A stretch of 12,444 bases of DNA, taken from NCBI GenBank assembly GCA_003446375.1, contig DMAW01000129.1, forward strand, positions 1 through 12,444, written 5' to 3'. This stretch comes from Eubacteriaceae bacterium. Its GTDB lineage: Bacteria; Bacillota; Clostridia; Eubacteriales; Alkalibacteraceae. Position 1 is the first letter of the stretch; each line of letters starts with the position of its first letter. Under the pieces are notes generated by a model, which saw only the letters and a program-made list of their open reading frames with translations, was not told where the DNA came from and did not search any database. A program made the translations under genes and the position numbers. Of this stretch, positions 6,519 through 12,444 are shown in pieces.

Positions 6519-8283
6519 AGTCATTAAAACCCAACATTACATAGGCTTCGCCATTCCAGCGATATCCGTCTTCGGTTTCAAATCTGTCCAAATGATTAAT
6601 TATCACTTTCATTTTAAGACTGTCATTTTCAGCTATAAATGAAACGTCTTCTGTTGAAAGTTCCTTGCTTCCAGTTTGCATGTCGCCTATTTCTTCTACG
6701 ATATCGCTGATTTTTAATATCAATACTTCAGCATCTTGATACTCTATATAAAAATTTCCATCTCCTGTTTCTTCGGCTTTAAATCCTATTGCATATACGT
6801 CTTGACCGTAAACCACTTCAGTTTCAAAAGGTTCTGTTCCTCTTGCTTTTATATCCTCAAAATATATCACGGTCATCGCTGTGTAGCCTTCAACATCTAA
6901 TGGCTCAAGCATATTTCTTGTTATGCCTGCATAGGGTTCCCTATCATCAATTTCATATTCTTTAAATCCAAACACTTTTTCAAAGTCCGTATAATACACA
7001 AAGCTCTCAGGTAGCCATTCAACGTCCTTTGTATAGTTCATTCTATAAATATATGATGTCGTATTTATAATTATTTTTTTATCTTGGTTGTCTATGTTGG
7101 ATTTAGGAACTATCTCGCCATCTACAAGCATTTCATTTCTAGTCAGAACGTTAACGAGTGTATTAATTTGATTTCTCTTGCTGACGCTAAAGGCATCGAT
7201 AGGAGGAACCGTCGACAGAACTGACAAAAATATAAGAACAATTGCAACGATTCCGTATTTTCCCGGTTTTAAAAAACTATAGACGACTCCAGCAGCTATT
7301 GCAAATATTCCATACATTATTACATAGTACCTACTGTGGGTAATTCCTACATCCCCTATCTTCATCACCGATGCCAATACCTGAAAAAGAACTATAGGTA
7401 TAAGCACTTTAGGAAATACTTTTTTAAAGATATTTGCAAATTTATTATCCAGATTTACAGCCAGAGTCAAAATAATTATCGTCACTATTGAATACGAAAC
7501 CAACATGGGTTCAAGAAGGTTTTCGTCCCAAAATCTTCCTCCAATATTAAGTGCTATATAAGAAACCAAGATAACCGTAAAAACTGATGCAAGGGGTATG
7601 ATTATATTTGAAATCAATATCTCCAAGAACCTGGTCGCACTGATTGCCCTTTCAATCCTGTCGTCTTCAGCTTCATTGTAATTTGGTATCAACGATAAGA
7701 AATACAAGGATGCAAAAAGAGTAAATACGATATTCGCTGTATGAGCGTACGCCTCTTCATATACATTAAACAAAAGCAAGTCTACAGCACCTATTATCAA
7801 GCCTATGCCTGCTAGAATAACACCTGAAAAAAATACAGAAATGAACACTCCTTTAAATGCAGCTAAAAATGATTGATTGAAATCAACTTTTGAATTGATT
7901 GACGGAATCCATATAAAAGCTATTAAAAGAGCGAATACCAATGCTGCAGTCCTAACCACGATGTCCATTCCCAACTCCGGAGAACTGTTTACAATAAAGA
8001 AATATCCCGCTGCCAATATCGCCGATATTGCATATAGCACAAGCCTCTTTTGATTGTTCCTAAAAAATCTCTCATTAAGAACTTGAGCCACCGTAGCCAA
8101 AAATGCACCCACTAAAAACACCACAAACAACTTGTTATACATTATGTTGGGATCTCCCATATTTTCTATGGCAAGGGCATTTACTATCGCTCCTGATACC
8201 AAGAAGGCCGTTGTCAAAGGATAGCGAGTTATAGCGTCTATCAGCCCTTTAAGGCTGTGTTGCAACTTATCAATTAGTTTCAT
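6517..8283 (-). CDS. DUF4153 polytopic membrane protein
   Basis: 588 residues from the ATG at 8283. Residues about 25-370 hold some ten to eleven hydrophobic helices; the remaining roughly 215 residues are hydrophilic and probably face outside. The junction, LSTVPPIDAFSVSKRNQINT with GEIVP shortly after, fits the DUF4153 family, whose function is unknown. No enzymatic motif is visible. The GTG at 8292 is an alternative start, but it lies inside the sequence AAAGGGTGG that serves well as ribosome binding site for the ATG. Promoter-like DNA lies immediately upstream and tandem terminators downstream, so it is probably monocistronic. It lies next to the cell-wall gene, but this alone does not show a shared role. 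Confidence 0.85.
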   Translation of the reverse strand: MKLIDKLQHSLKGLIDAITRYPLTTAFLVSGAIVNALAIENMGDPNIMYNKLFVVFLVGAFLATVAQVLNERFFRNNQKRLVLYAISAILAAGYFFIVNSSPELGMDIVVRTAALVFALLIAFIWIPSINSKVDFNQSFLAAFKGVFISVFFSGVILAGIGLIIGAVDLLLFNVYEEAYAHTANIVFTLFASLYFLSLIPNYNEAEDDRIERAISATRFLEILISNIIIPLASVFTVILVSYIALNIGGRFWDENLLEPMLVSYSIVTIIILTLAVNLDNKFANIFKKVFPKVLIPIVLFQVLASVMKIGDVGITHSRYYVIMYGIFAIAAGVVYSFLKPGKYGIVAIVLIFLSVLSTVPPIDAFSVSKRNQINTLVNVLTRNEMLVDGEIVPKSNIDNQDKKIIINTTSYIYRMNYTKDVEWLPESFVYYTDFEKVFGFKEYEIDDREPYAGITRNMLEPLDVEGYTAMTVIYFEDIKARGTEPFETEVVYGQDVYAIGFKAEETGDGNFYIEYQDAEVLILKISDIVEEIGDMQTGSKELSTEDVSFIAENDSLKMKVIINHLDRFETEDGYRWNGEAYVMLGFND

Positions 8284-8287
8284 AAGT

Positions 8288-8297
8288 ACCACCCTTT
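8288..8297 (-). promoter_or_regulatory. Ribosome binding site deciding the DUF4153 start
   Basis: AAAGGGTGGT, whose AAGGG is 8 nt before the ATG at 8283. It contains the competing GTG at 8292, which therefore lacks an upstream site of its own. Confidence 0.65.
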
Positions 8298-8310
8298 CAA
8301 TATTCTATAT

Positions 8311-8339
8311 ATATAATACCCATTTTAAAATCAAGTCAA
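8311..8339 (-). promoter_or_regulatory. Probable sigma-A-type promoter of the DUF4153 gene
   Basis: TTGACT (8334-8339), 17 nt, then TTATAT (8311-8316); an overlapping TATTAT gives a 15-nt spacing. A second perfect TTGACA lies at 8344-8349 but has no good -10. It sits just after the terminator of the preceding gene. Confidence 0.5.
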
Positions 8340-8356
8340 GCCCTGTCAAAACATTA

Positions 8357-8391
8357 ACACAAAACCCTCCTGAATGCCAAAGACAGGAGGG
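8357..8391 (-). terminator. Intrinsic terminator of the gpx-DUF1801 operon
   Basis: Perfect 8-bp stem CCCTCCTG/CAGGAGGG with an 11-nt loop, then TTTTGTGTT on the minus strand. It starts 8 nt after the stop codon of the DUF1801 gene. Confidence 0.85.
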
Positions 8392-8398
8392 CCGGTTC

Positions 8399-8854
8399 TT
8401 ATTTATCAATCGATCGTTTATACTCGTCTATGTATTGTTCTGCTGTTATTTTTTTAAATAATTTTCCTATTAAATCATATGGTATGGTTTTTGGATTTTT
8501 AAAGCGTATGCAACTTTTGCCCATATCTAATTTTGTTTTTACATTTTTATCATATTCAGATTCAAACCACTCCAATACCTCCGGAAACATATAAACTCCC
8601 ATATGATATAGCGCTATGTGGTTTTTTTGTGCTGCGATAGCTGCAAACGGAAGTGGCTCATTAGGATTTGCCTTATATCCTTCTGGATAGATGCTCTTTG
8701 GCACTACGTACCCTATCATGCCATATGACATCTTTTCTTCAAACCCTGCAGGTAAATTTTCAAGTACAATATCTCTTAATTTAACCACAGCATCTTTTTG
8801 TTTATCCGCAATGCCCTCTAAGTAATCTTCTGGTGTTTTGGCTTCTGAATACAT
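8399..8854 (-). CDS. DUF1801 domain protein
   Basis: 151 residues from the ATG at 8854 (MYSEAKTPEDYLEGI). Features typical of DUF1801 are KLRDIVLENLPAGFEEKMSYGMIGY near 30-54, PFAAIAAQKNHIALYHMG near 74-91, and GKSCIRFKNPKTIP near 118-131. The family includes small proteins such as Bacillus YdhG/Fra, proposed to be a frataxin-like iron chaperone; for this protein the function is not shown. An ATG at 8872 would overlap the gpx stop codon as ATGA and add six residues, but a strong GGAGG lies exactly 7 nt before the ATG at 8854 and would be inside the longer version. It is second in a two-gene operon with the peroxidase, suggesting peroxide or iron stress. Confidence 0.85.
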   Translation of the reverse strand: MYSEAKTPEDYLEGIADKQKDAVVKLRDIVLENLPAGFEEKMSYGMIGYVVPKSIYPEGYKANPNEPLPFAAIAAQKNHIALYHMGVYMFPEVLEWFESEYDKNVKTKLDMGKSCIRFKNPKTIPYDLIGKLFKKITAEQYIDEYKRSIDK

Positions 8855-8861
8855 ATCCTCT

Positions 8862-8866
8862 CCTCC
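8862..8866 (-). promoter_or_regulatory. Ribosome binding site deciding the DUF1801 start
   Basis: GGAGG, within GGAGGAGAGG, 7 nt before the ATG at 8854. It also lies just after the gpx stop codon (8869-8871), so terminating ribosomes could reinitiate here. Confidence 0.75.
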
Positions 8867-8868
8867 AA

Positions 8869-9348
8869 TCATTCCTCTAACAATTTTTCAATATCATTTT
8901 CGATTTTGGCAGGAATAGTCGTTGGAGCGTACCTCTTGTGCACCTTGCCTTTTTTGTCTATCAGGAATTTAGCAAAATTCCATTTGATTTCTTTTCCTAA
9001 AAGCGAACTTTTCTCATCCTTTAAAAACTTATACAAAGGATGAGCTCCATCGCCGTTTACGTCAATTTTTTCAAACATCGTAAAAGTCACTCCATAATTC
9101 AGCTGGCAAAATTCTTGTATTTCTTTATTAGTCCCTGAATCCTGATTAGCAAATTGATTGCATGGGAATCCCAATATTTCAAATCCTCTGCCTTTATGTT
9201 TGGTATATAGTTTTTCTAACTCCTCAAATTGCGGGGTCAATCCGCATTTGCTAGCAGTATTTACCACAAGCACAACCTTGCCCTCGTACTCTCTCATAGA
9301 AATATCTTTTCCACCCATAGCTGTAGCATTAAAATCATAAAATCCCAT
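8869..9348 (-). CDS. Glutathione peroxidase-family thiol peroxidase (probably thioredoxin-dependent)
   Basis: 159 residues, normal for bacterial Gpx (BsaA/BtuE type). It reduces hydrogen peroxide or organic hydroperoxides in the cytoplasm. The catalytic tetrad is visible: Cys35 in NTASKCG, Gln69 in FPCNQFANQ, and Trp123-Asn124 in KWNFAKFLID. The peroxidatic residue is Cys rather than selenocysteine. Cys81 (EFCQLNYGVTF) sits where thioredoxin-dependent Gpx proteins have their resolving cysteine, so thioredoxin is a more likely reductant than glutathione; this is an inference from position. The ATG at 9348 is preceded by TAGGAGG 7 nt away. It is the first gene of an operon with the DUF1801 protein. 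Confidence 0.94.
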   Translation of the reverse strand: MGFYDFNATAMGGKDISMREYEGKVVLVVNTASKCGLTPQFEELEKLYTKHKGRGFEILGFPCNQFANQDSGTNKEIQEFCQLNYGVTFTMFEKIDVNGDGAHPLYKFLKDEKSSLLGKEIKWNFAKFLIDKKGKVHKRYAPTTIPAKIENDIEKLLEE

Positions 9349-9374
9349 CTGATTTCCTCCTAGTTTTAGTTACG

Positions 9375-9402
9375 ATTATATTTATACCCTAAAACTCATC
9401 AA
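9375..9402 (-). promoter_or_regulatory. Probable sigma-A-type promoter of the gpx operon
   Basis: TTGATG (9397-9402), 16 nt, then TATAAT (9375-9380), 26 nt before the gpx start codon. The -10 is perfect, the -35 moderate. No PerR or Fur box was recognised near it. Confidence 0.55.
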
Positions 9403-9485
9403 ACGCAACACTTGTATGTTTATCTTATAACTCCAACTAATCTTATTTGAACAATTTCCTATGAGCCTGTTTGCTTATAATTCAA

Positions 9486-10778
9486 TTAGCTTTTTAACGC
9501 TTTGTTAAGAGCCTGGTCTAAATCGTATATCAAGTCATTCGGATCCTCTATCCCAACAGATAGCCTTATCTGGTCCGGAGTCACTCCTGCAGCGAGCTGT
9601 TCTTCTTTAGTAAGCTGAGAATGAGTGGTGCTGGCAGGATGTATTACCAGAGACTTGGCATCTGCAACATTTGCAAGCAATGAGAATATCTCAAGACTGT
9701 CTATGAACTTCTTGCCCGCTTCCACTCCTCCTTTAATTCCAAAGGTGAATATGGATCCAGTTCCTTTGGGGAAATATTTTTTTGACAGTTCATAGTATTT
9801 GCTGTCTTCAAGGCTTGGATAATTCACCCATGCAACTGCAGGATGGCCTTTCAAGAACTCAATTATTTTTTTTGTGTTAGACACATGCCTCTCAACTCTT
9901 AAAGACAATGTTTCGAGTCCTTGAAGCAGCTGAAATGAATTAAACGGGCTGATTGCCGCGCCTGTATCTCTTAAAAGCTGTACCCTGGCTTTTATTATAT
10001 ATGCCAATGAGCCAAGGGCTTCTACGTATTTTACTCCATTATAGCTTGGGTCCGGCTCTGTAAGTCCAGAAAACTTGCCGCTGCCTTTCCAGTCAAAATT
10101 TCCTGAATCAACTATGACTCCTCCTATGGTCGTTCCATGACCTCCTATAAATTTAGTAGCTGAGTGTACTACTATGTCCGCCCCAAATTCAAATGGTCTT
10201 ATAAGATATGGCGTCCCAAAAGTATTGTCAACAATAAGAGGTATTTTATTATCATGAGCTATCTTAGCAACAGCTTCTATATCAATAAGGTTTATTCCTG
10301 GATTGCCTATGGATTCAATGTAGACTGCTTTAGTTTTTTCATTTATGGCTTTTGAAAAATTTTCAGGATCATCCGGGTCTACAAATACTGTTTTAACCCC
10401 AAGCTTTGGAAGAGTATAAGAAAACAGGTTGTAAGTTCCACCATACAAGGTGCTTGCCGCAACTATTTCATCACCTGCCTCGGCAATATTTAAAATAGCA
10501 TAGGTTATCGCTGCCGATCCAGAAGCTACCGCCAATGCCCCAACTCCGCCTTCAAGGGCAGCAATTCTCTTTTCTAATACATCGCTTGTTGGATTCATGA
10601 TCCTGGTGTATATATTTCCGAACTCTTTAAGCCCAAAAAGATTTGCAGCGTGCTCTGCATCCTTAAAGACATATGAAGTTGTCTGATAAATCGGAACAGC
10701 TCTTGACCCGGTCGTTGGATCAGGCTCTTGGCCTGCATGCACTTGAAGTGTATCGAAGTTTAGTTTTCTCTCGCTCAT
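9486..10778 (-). CDS. metY: O-acetylhomoserine sulfhydrylase (aminocarboxypropyltransferase)
   Basis: 430 residues, full length for MetY. This PLP enzyme of the Cys/Met-metabolism family makes homocysteine from O-acetylhomoserine and sulfide in direct sulfhydrylation of methionine synthesis, in the cytoplasm. Visible: LQVHAGQEPDPTTGSRAVPI (11-30), YTRIMNPT (57-64), ASGSAA (85-90) of the phosphate-binding region, VDNTFGTP (183-190) with the Asp that contacts the PLP ring, and SATKFIGGHG (206-215) with the Schiff-base Lys209. The insert region around residues 225-260 (NFDWKGSGKFSGLTEPDPSYNG) is typical of MetY rather than cystathionine synthases or lyases. The ATG at 10778 follows AAGGGAG by 7 nt. 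It has its own strong promoter; no clear terminator is seen between it and gpx. Confidence 0.95.
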   Translation of the reverse strand: MSERKLNFDTLQVHAGQEPDPTTGSRAVPIYQTTSYVFKDAEHAANLFGLKEFGNIYTRIMNPTSDVLEKRIAALEGGVGALAVASGSAAITYAILNIAEAGDEIVAASTLYGGTYNLFSYTLPKLGVKTVFVDPDDPENFSKAINEKTKAVYIESIGNPGINLIDIEAVAKIAHDNKIPLIVDNTFGTPYLIRPFEFGADIVVHSATKFIGGHGTTIGGVIVDSGNFDWKGSGKFSGLTEPDPSYNGVKYVEALGSLAYIIKARVQLLRDTGAAISPFNSFQLLQGLETLSLRVERHVSNTKKIIEFLKGHPAVAWVNYPSLEDSKYYELSKKYFPKGTGSIFTFGIKGGVEAGKKFIDSLEIFSLLANVADAKSLVIHPASTTHSQLTKEEQLAAGVTPDQIRLSVGIEDPNDLIYDLDQALNKALKS

Positions 10779-10833
10779 TAAAATACTCCCTTTCGAATCA
10801 TATTATTTATTAGTTTTCTTATATGTTTAATAT

Positions 10834-10862
10834 ATTTTAACTCTTTTTTTGACCTATGTCAA
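10834..10862 (-). promoter_or_regulatory. Strong sigma-A-type promoter of metY
   Basis: Perfect TTGACA (10857-10862), 17-nt spacer, TAAAAT (10834-10839). Transcription would begin near 10827, leaving a leader of about 48 nt, too short for an S-box or T-box element. The -35 is part of the dyad at 10849-10862. Confidence 0.8.
10849..10862 (-). repeat. Inverted repeat overlapping the metY -35 box (possible operator)
   Basis: TTGAC-ATAG-GTCAA, a 5-4-5 dyad whose left arm is the -35 hexamer. A regulator bound here would block RNA polymerase. No known sulfur regulator consensus is matched with certainty. Confidence 0.4.
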
Positions 10863-10885
10863 TAGATATAAAATAAATTGCTCAA

Positions 10886-10910
10886 TAAAAAAACACCTGC
10901 TACGGTGTTT
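10886..10910 (-). terminator. Intrinsic terminator upstream of the metY promoter
   Basis: AAACACC-GTAGCA-GGTGTTT on the minus strand, 7-bp stem running into a T tract (eight T in all, part in the stem). On the plus strand there is no T tail, so it acts on minus-strand RNA. No protein gene ends just before it; the transcript it closes would come from the structured segment at 10911-11037 or from beyond. Confidence 0.8.
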
Positions 10911-11037
10911 AATCTGCATTTAGGTCTTATTGAATAGTTTTGTTCATTTAGTTCCCTAAATCACCTGGAAGCAGCTTCTAAATATTGTTTTAAGCTCTAA
11001 GCAGATATTTCCTATGCGATAGGTTCTGCAATATTTA
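10911..11037 (-). ncRNA. Candidate structured RNA segment between the IS element and metY; function unknown
   Basis: Part of a 440-nt stretch without protein genes (10779-11218). On the minus strand, a 9-bp perfect stem (TAAATATTG/CAATATTTA, 11029-11037 with 10979-10987) encloses CAGA/UCTG and an inner hairpin CCTAT-CGC-ATAGG (11011-11023). Then follow GAAG-CAG-CTTC and ATTTAG-GGAA-CTAAAT with a GNRA-type loop, and an intrinsic terminator. GCAGA occurs twice and can compete for the same UCTGC, so alternative folds are possible. It matches no riboswitch consensus I could recognise (S-box, T-box, c-di-GMP, glycine, ZTP and others were considered). The promoter is unclear, and metY has its own promoter downstream, so an independent small RNA or a relic is as likely as a regulator. 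Confidence 0.35.
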
Positions 11038-11040
11038 AAA

Positions 11041-11082
11041 ATCCCAATCATCTGTCAAAATCAAATGACAGGTGATTGGGAT
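11041..11082. repeat. Long hairpin: 16-bp imperfect inverted repeat, possible bidirectional terminator
   Basis: Arms 11041-11056 and 11067-11082 pair over 16 positions with one imperfection, around a 10-nt AT-rich loop. The odd pair is a G-U wobble in plus-strand RNA and an A-C mismatch in minus-strand RNA; the T tail is better on the minus strand (TTTTT) than on the plus strand (TTTAGATTTAG). It could terminate readthrough from the IS side. Part of one arm (AATCACCTG) is also complementary to CAGGTGATT at 10957-10965 on the minus-strand RNA. The stretch 11083-11176 between it and the IS end has no recognisable gene. Confidence 0.6.
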
Positions 11083-11176
11083 TTAGATTTAGTCTTATAT
11101 TACATTCGATAGTATATGTATATTGTCAATCATATGACATTTTCCATACTGATTGGCGGTTTTGTTTTTTTATTCA

Positions 11177-11202
11177 GTCAAGTCCATATTTGTGTGTAAA
11201 TT
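11177..11202 (-). repeat. Terminal inverted repeat (transposase-distal end) of the IS256-family element
   Basis: The plus strand reads GTCAAGTCCATATTTGTGTG then TAAATT. The AGTCC..TAT..TTGTGTAAA pattern resembles IS256-type ends, and it lies 16 nt beyond the transposase stop codon, as expected. The exact outer base is uncertain by a few nucleotides because the partner end and the target duplication lie outside the window. Confidence 0.6.
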
Positions 11203-11218
11203 CCTCGGTAGCTGTCAG

Positions 11219-12442
11219 TTAAGCAGCTGAAGCTGTGCTGCTTTGTGTATCACTACTGGCAAAGACGTAGTATTCGTCCATATCGAAATACTTTCTGCCA
11301 GTTGCCCATTTCTCATCTTGTTCCATCAAAAGGGCACCAAGTAAGCGAAGGGCAGAAGCTTCGTTTGGATAAATTCTGATGACCCGATCACGTCGTCGGA
11401 TTTCTTCATTAAGTCGTTCTATGCTGTTTGTTGTTCTGAGCCTCTTCCGATATTTCTCTGGAAGACTCATGACCGCCATGACATCCTCAAAGCCATCTTC
11501 TAAAATTTTCATCGCTTTTGGAGCAGTGCTTTCGAAGCTGGTTAAAGCCTCATTCATGAGCTTTCGGGCTTCCGAAAGATTGATGGCATTGTAGATGGAT
11601 TTTAGATACTGCTTCACCAAGGGTTGTTGGCTTTTAGGTGCTTTATCAAGGACATTTCTTGAAAAGTGTGTTTGGCAGCGTTGCCAGGCAGCACCTTGGA
11701 AGTGTTTTCGAACAGCATTTACAAGACCGGTGTGGTTATCAGAAGTAACCAGATCCACATCCCGGAGTCCACGCTGTTTGAGGCTCTCAAAGAAGTCGCC
11801 CCAACTGGTTTCGGACTCACTGTCATTGAGCTGAAATCCAATGACTTCTCGGTGTCCCTGTTCGTTTACAGCTGTTGCTATTAACAAGCCTTTAGAGCGA
11901 ACCCTGCCATCTTCACGCACCTTTAGGTACATGGCATCAACGATAACAAAGGGATAATGCTTCTCTAAAGGTCGTTGCCTGAAAGCTTCAATAGACGGAT
12001 CAAGGTTCTCACATAGCTTTGACACCATGGATTTTGAGAACGTTTTTCCACAAAGTTCTTCAGTGATGTTCTCGATTTTCCGAGTAGAAACACCGTTGAT
12101 GACCATCTCAATCATGGCAAGTACCAACGCTTGTTCGCTGCGTTGGTATCGTTTGAACATAGTAGTACTAAACTCGCCATTTCTATGGCGTGGCACCCGG
12201 AGTGTGATTGTCCCTATACGAGTAGTTAAATCGCGATCCCTAAAACCATTGCGGTAAGCCGTACGCTCTTGTGATCGCTCATAGGGTTCAGCTCCAAGCT
12301 GCTCAGTAGATTGAGCCAGGAGTACTTGATTGAGTATTGTTTCCAAAAGTTTAGAAAAAGCCTCGTCCTTAGAATCTTTTGTGAAAAGTCCGTGCAAAAG
12401 GTCAGTATCCAATGTAATATGTAATTGAGCCATGTTGTTCAT
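11219..12442 (-). CDS. IS256-family (Mutator-type) transposase
   Basis: 407 residues, full family length. The DDE triad is Asp169 (FVIVDAMYLKVRE), Asp235 (LVTSDNHTGL) and Glu342 (TTNSIERLNEEIRRR), at nearly the same spacing as in IS256 itself; the WQRCQTHFSRN motif (about 253-263) with the family's Cys and His is also present. The N-terminal region (ITRIGTxTLRVPRxRNG-like at about 75-90) is the DNA-binding part. The ATG at 12442 is the farthest start; the ATG at 12433 (MAQLHITLDTD) fits family N-termini well and may be the true start, with a ribosome binding site ending near the window edge. The base composition looks less AT-rich than the neighbouring genes, consistent with recent arrival. 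Confidence 0.95.
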   Translation of the reverse strand: MNNMAQLHITLDTDLLHGLFTKDSKDEAFSKLLETILNQVLLAQSTEQLGAEPYERSQERTAYRNGFRDRDLTTRIGTITLRVPRHRNGEFSTTMFKRYQRSEQALVLAMIEMVINGVSTRKIENITEELCGKTFSKSMVSKLCENLDPSIEAFRQRPLEKHYPFVIVDAMYLKVREDGRVRSKGLLIATAVNEQGHREVIGFQLNDSESETSWGDFFESLKQRGLRDVDLVTSDNHTGLVNAVRKHFQGAAWQRCQTHFSRNVLDKAPKSQQPLVKQYLKSIYNAINLSEARKLMNEALTSFESTAPKAMKILEDGFEDVMAVMSLPEKYRKRLRTTNSIERLNEEIRRRDRVIRIYPNEASALRLLGALLMEQDEKWATGRKYFDMDEYYVFASSDTQSSTASAA

Positions 12443-12444
12443 CT

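Larger units (their letters stand above)
11177..12444 (-). mobile_element. IS256-family insertion sequence, cut by the window's right edge
   Basis: Comprises the transposase gene and the terminal repeat at 11177-11202; the left (promoter-proximal) end lies beyond 12444. No frameshift or internal stop is present, so the element may be active. It inserted upstream of the metY region, on the same strand. Read-through into the neighbouring DNA would meet the hairpin at 11041-11082 and the terminator at 10886-10910 before metY. Confidence 0.9.

Noticed and set aside
10779..11040. S-box (SAM) riboswitch or T-box leader for metY
   Set aside because: None of the conserved S-box or T-box sequence blocks is present, and the strong promoter lies downstream of the structured segment, leaving a leader of only about 48 nt.
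10911..11098. 6S RNA or SRP RNA
   Set aside because: The predicted pairing is a series of local hairpins rather than a long rod with paired ends, and no SRP core motif is seen.
11100..11176. Tail of a gene disrupted by the IS element
   Set aside because: One minus-strand frame stays open for about 24 codons up to the IS edge, but it has no family resemblance and is too short to call.

Overview
Low-GC bacterial DNA, most likely from an anaerobic or microaerophilic Firmicute of the class Clostridia or a close relative. The evidence is AT-rich intergenic DNA, strong AGGAGG-type ribosome binding sites, sigma-A-like promoters, a YxiN/DbpA-type helicase of Bacillus-like length, and a DUF348-G5-3D cell-wall protein typical of spore-forming Firmicutes. 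The species cannot be named from the window. All supported genes lie on the minus strand, so transcription runs from high to low coordinates, in several short transcripts separated by clear intrinsic terminators.

In order of transcription: the right edge (about 11177-12444) is an IS256-family insertion sequence cut by the window end, with an intact transposase and one recognisable terminal repeat. The 10779-11176 gap has no protein gene. It holds a long hairpin, a segment that can fold into a structured RNA, a terminator, and then a strong promoter for metY (O-acetylhomoserine sulfhydrylase). Next come a thioredoxin-type glutathione peroxidase with a coupled DUF1801 protein, a DUF4153 polytopic membrane protein, a membrane-anchored DUF348/G5/3D cell-wall enzyme (YabE-like), a DbpA-type DEAD-box helicase, a membrane-anchored multicopper oxidase, and finally larB followed by two half-size CHR-family (chromate-type) transporter genes, the last cut by the left edge.

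Most of this is housekeeping and stress-related accessory content, and I see no CRISPR array, phage, toxin-antitoxin or defence system. The main points beyond routine annotation are these. A direct repeat exactly matching the WalR (YycF) box consensus overlaps the promoter of the 3D-domain wall enzyme. An unassigned, apparently structured and terminated RNA segment lies upstream of metY. A dyad overlaps the metY -35 box. An exported-type multicopper oxidase sits in what looks like an anaerobe. An isolated larB is placed directly ahead of two CHR-family genes. None of these is proof of a new system.
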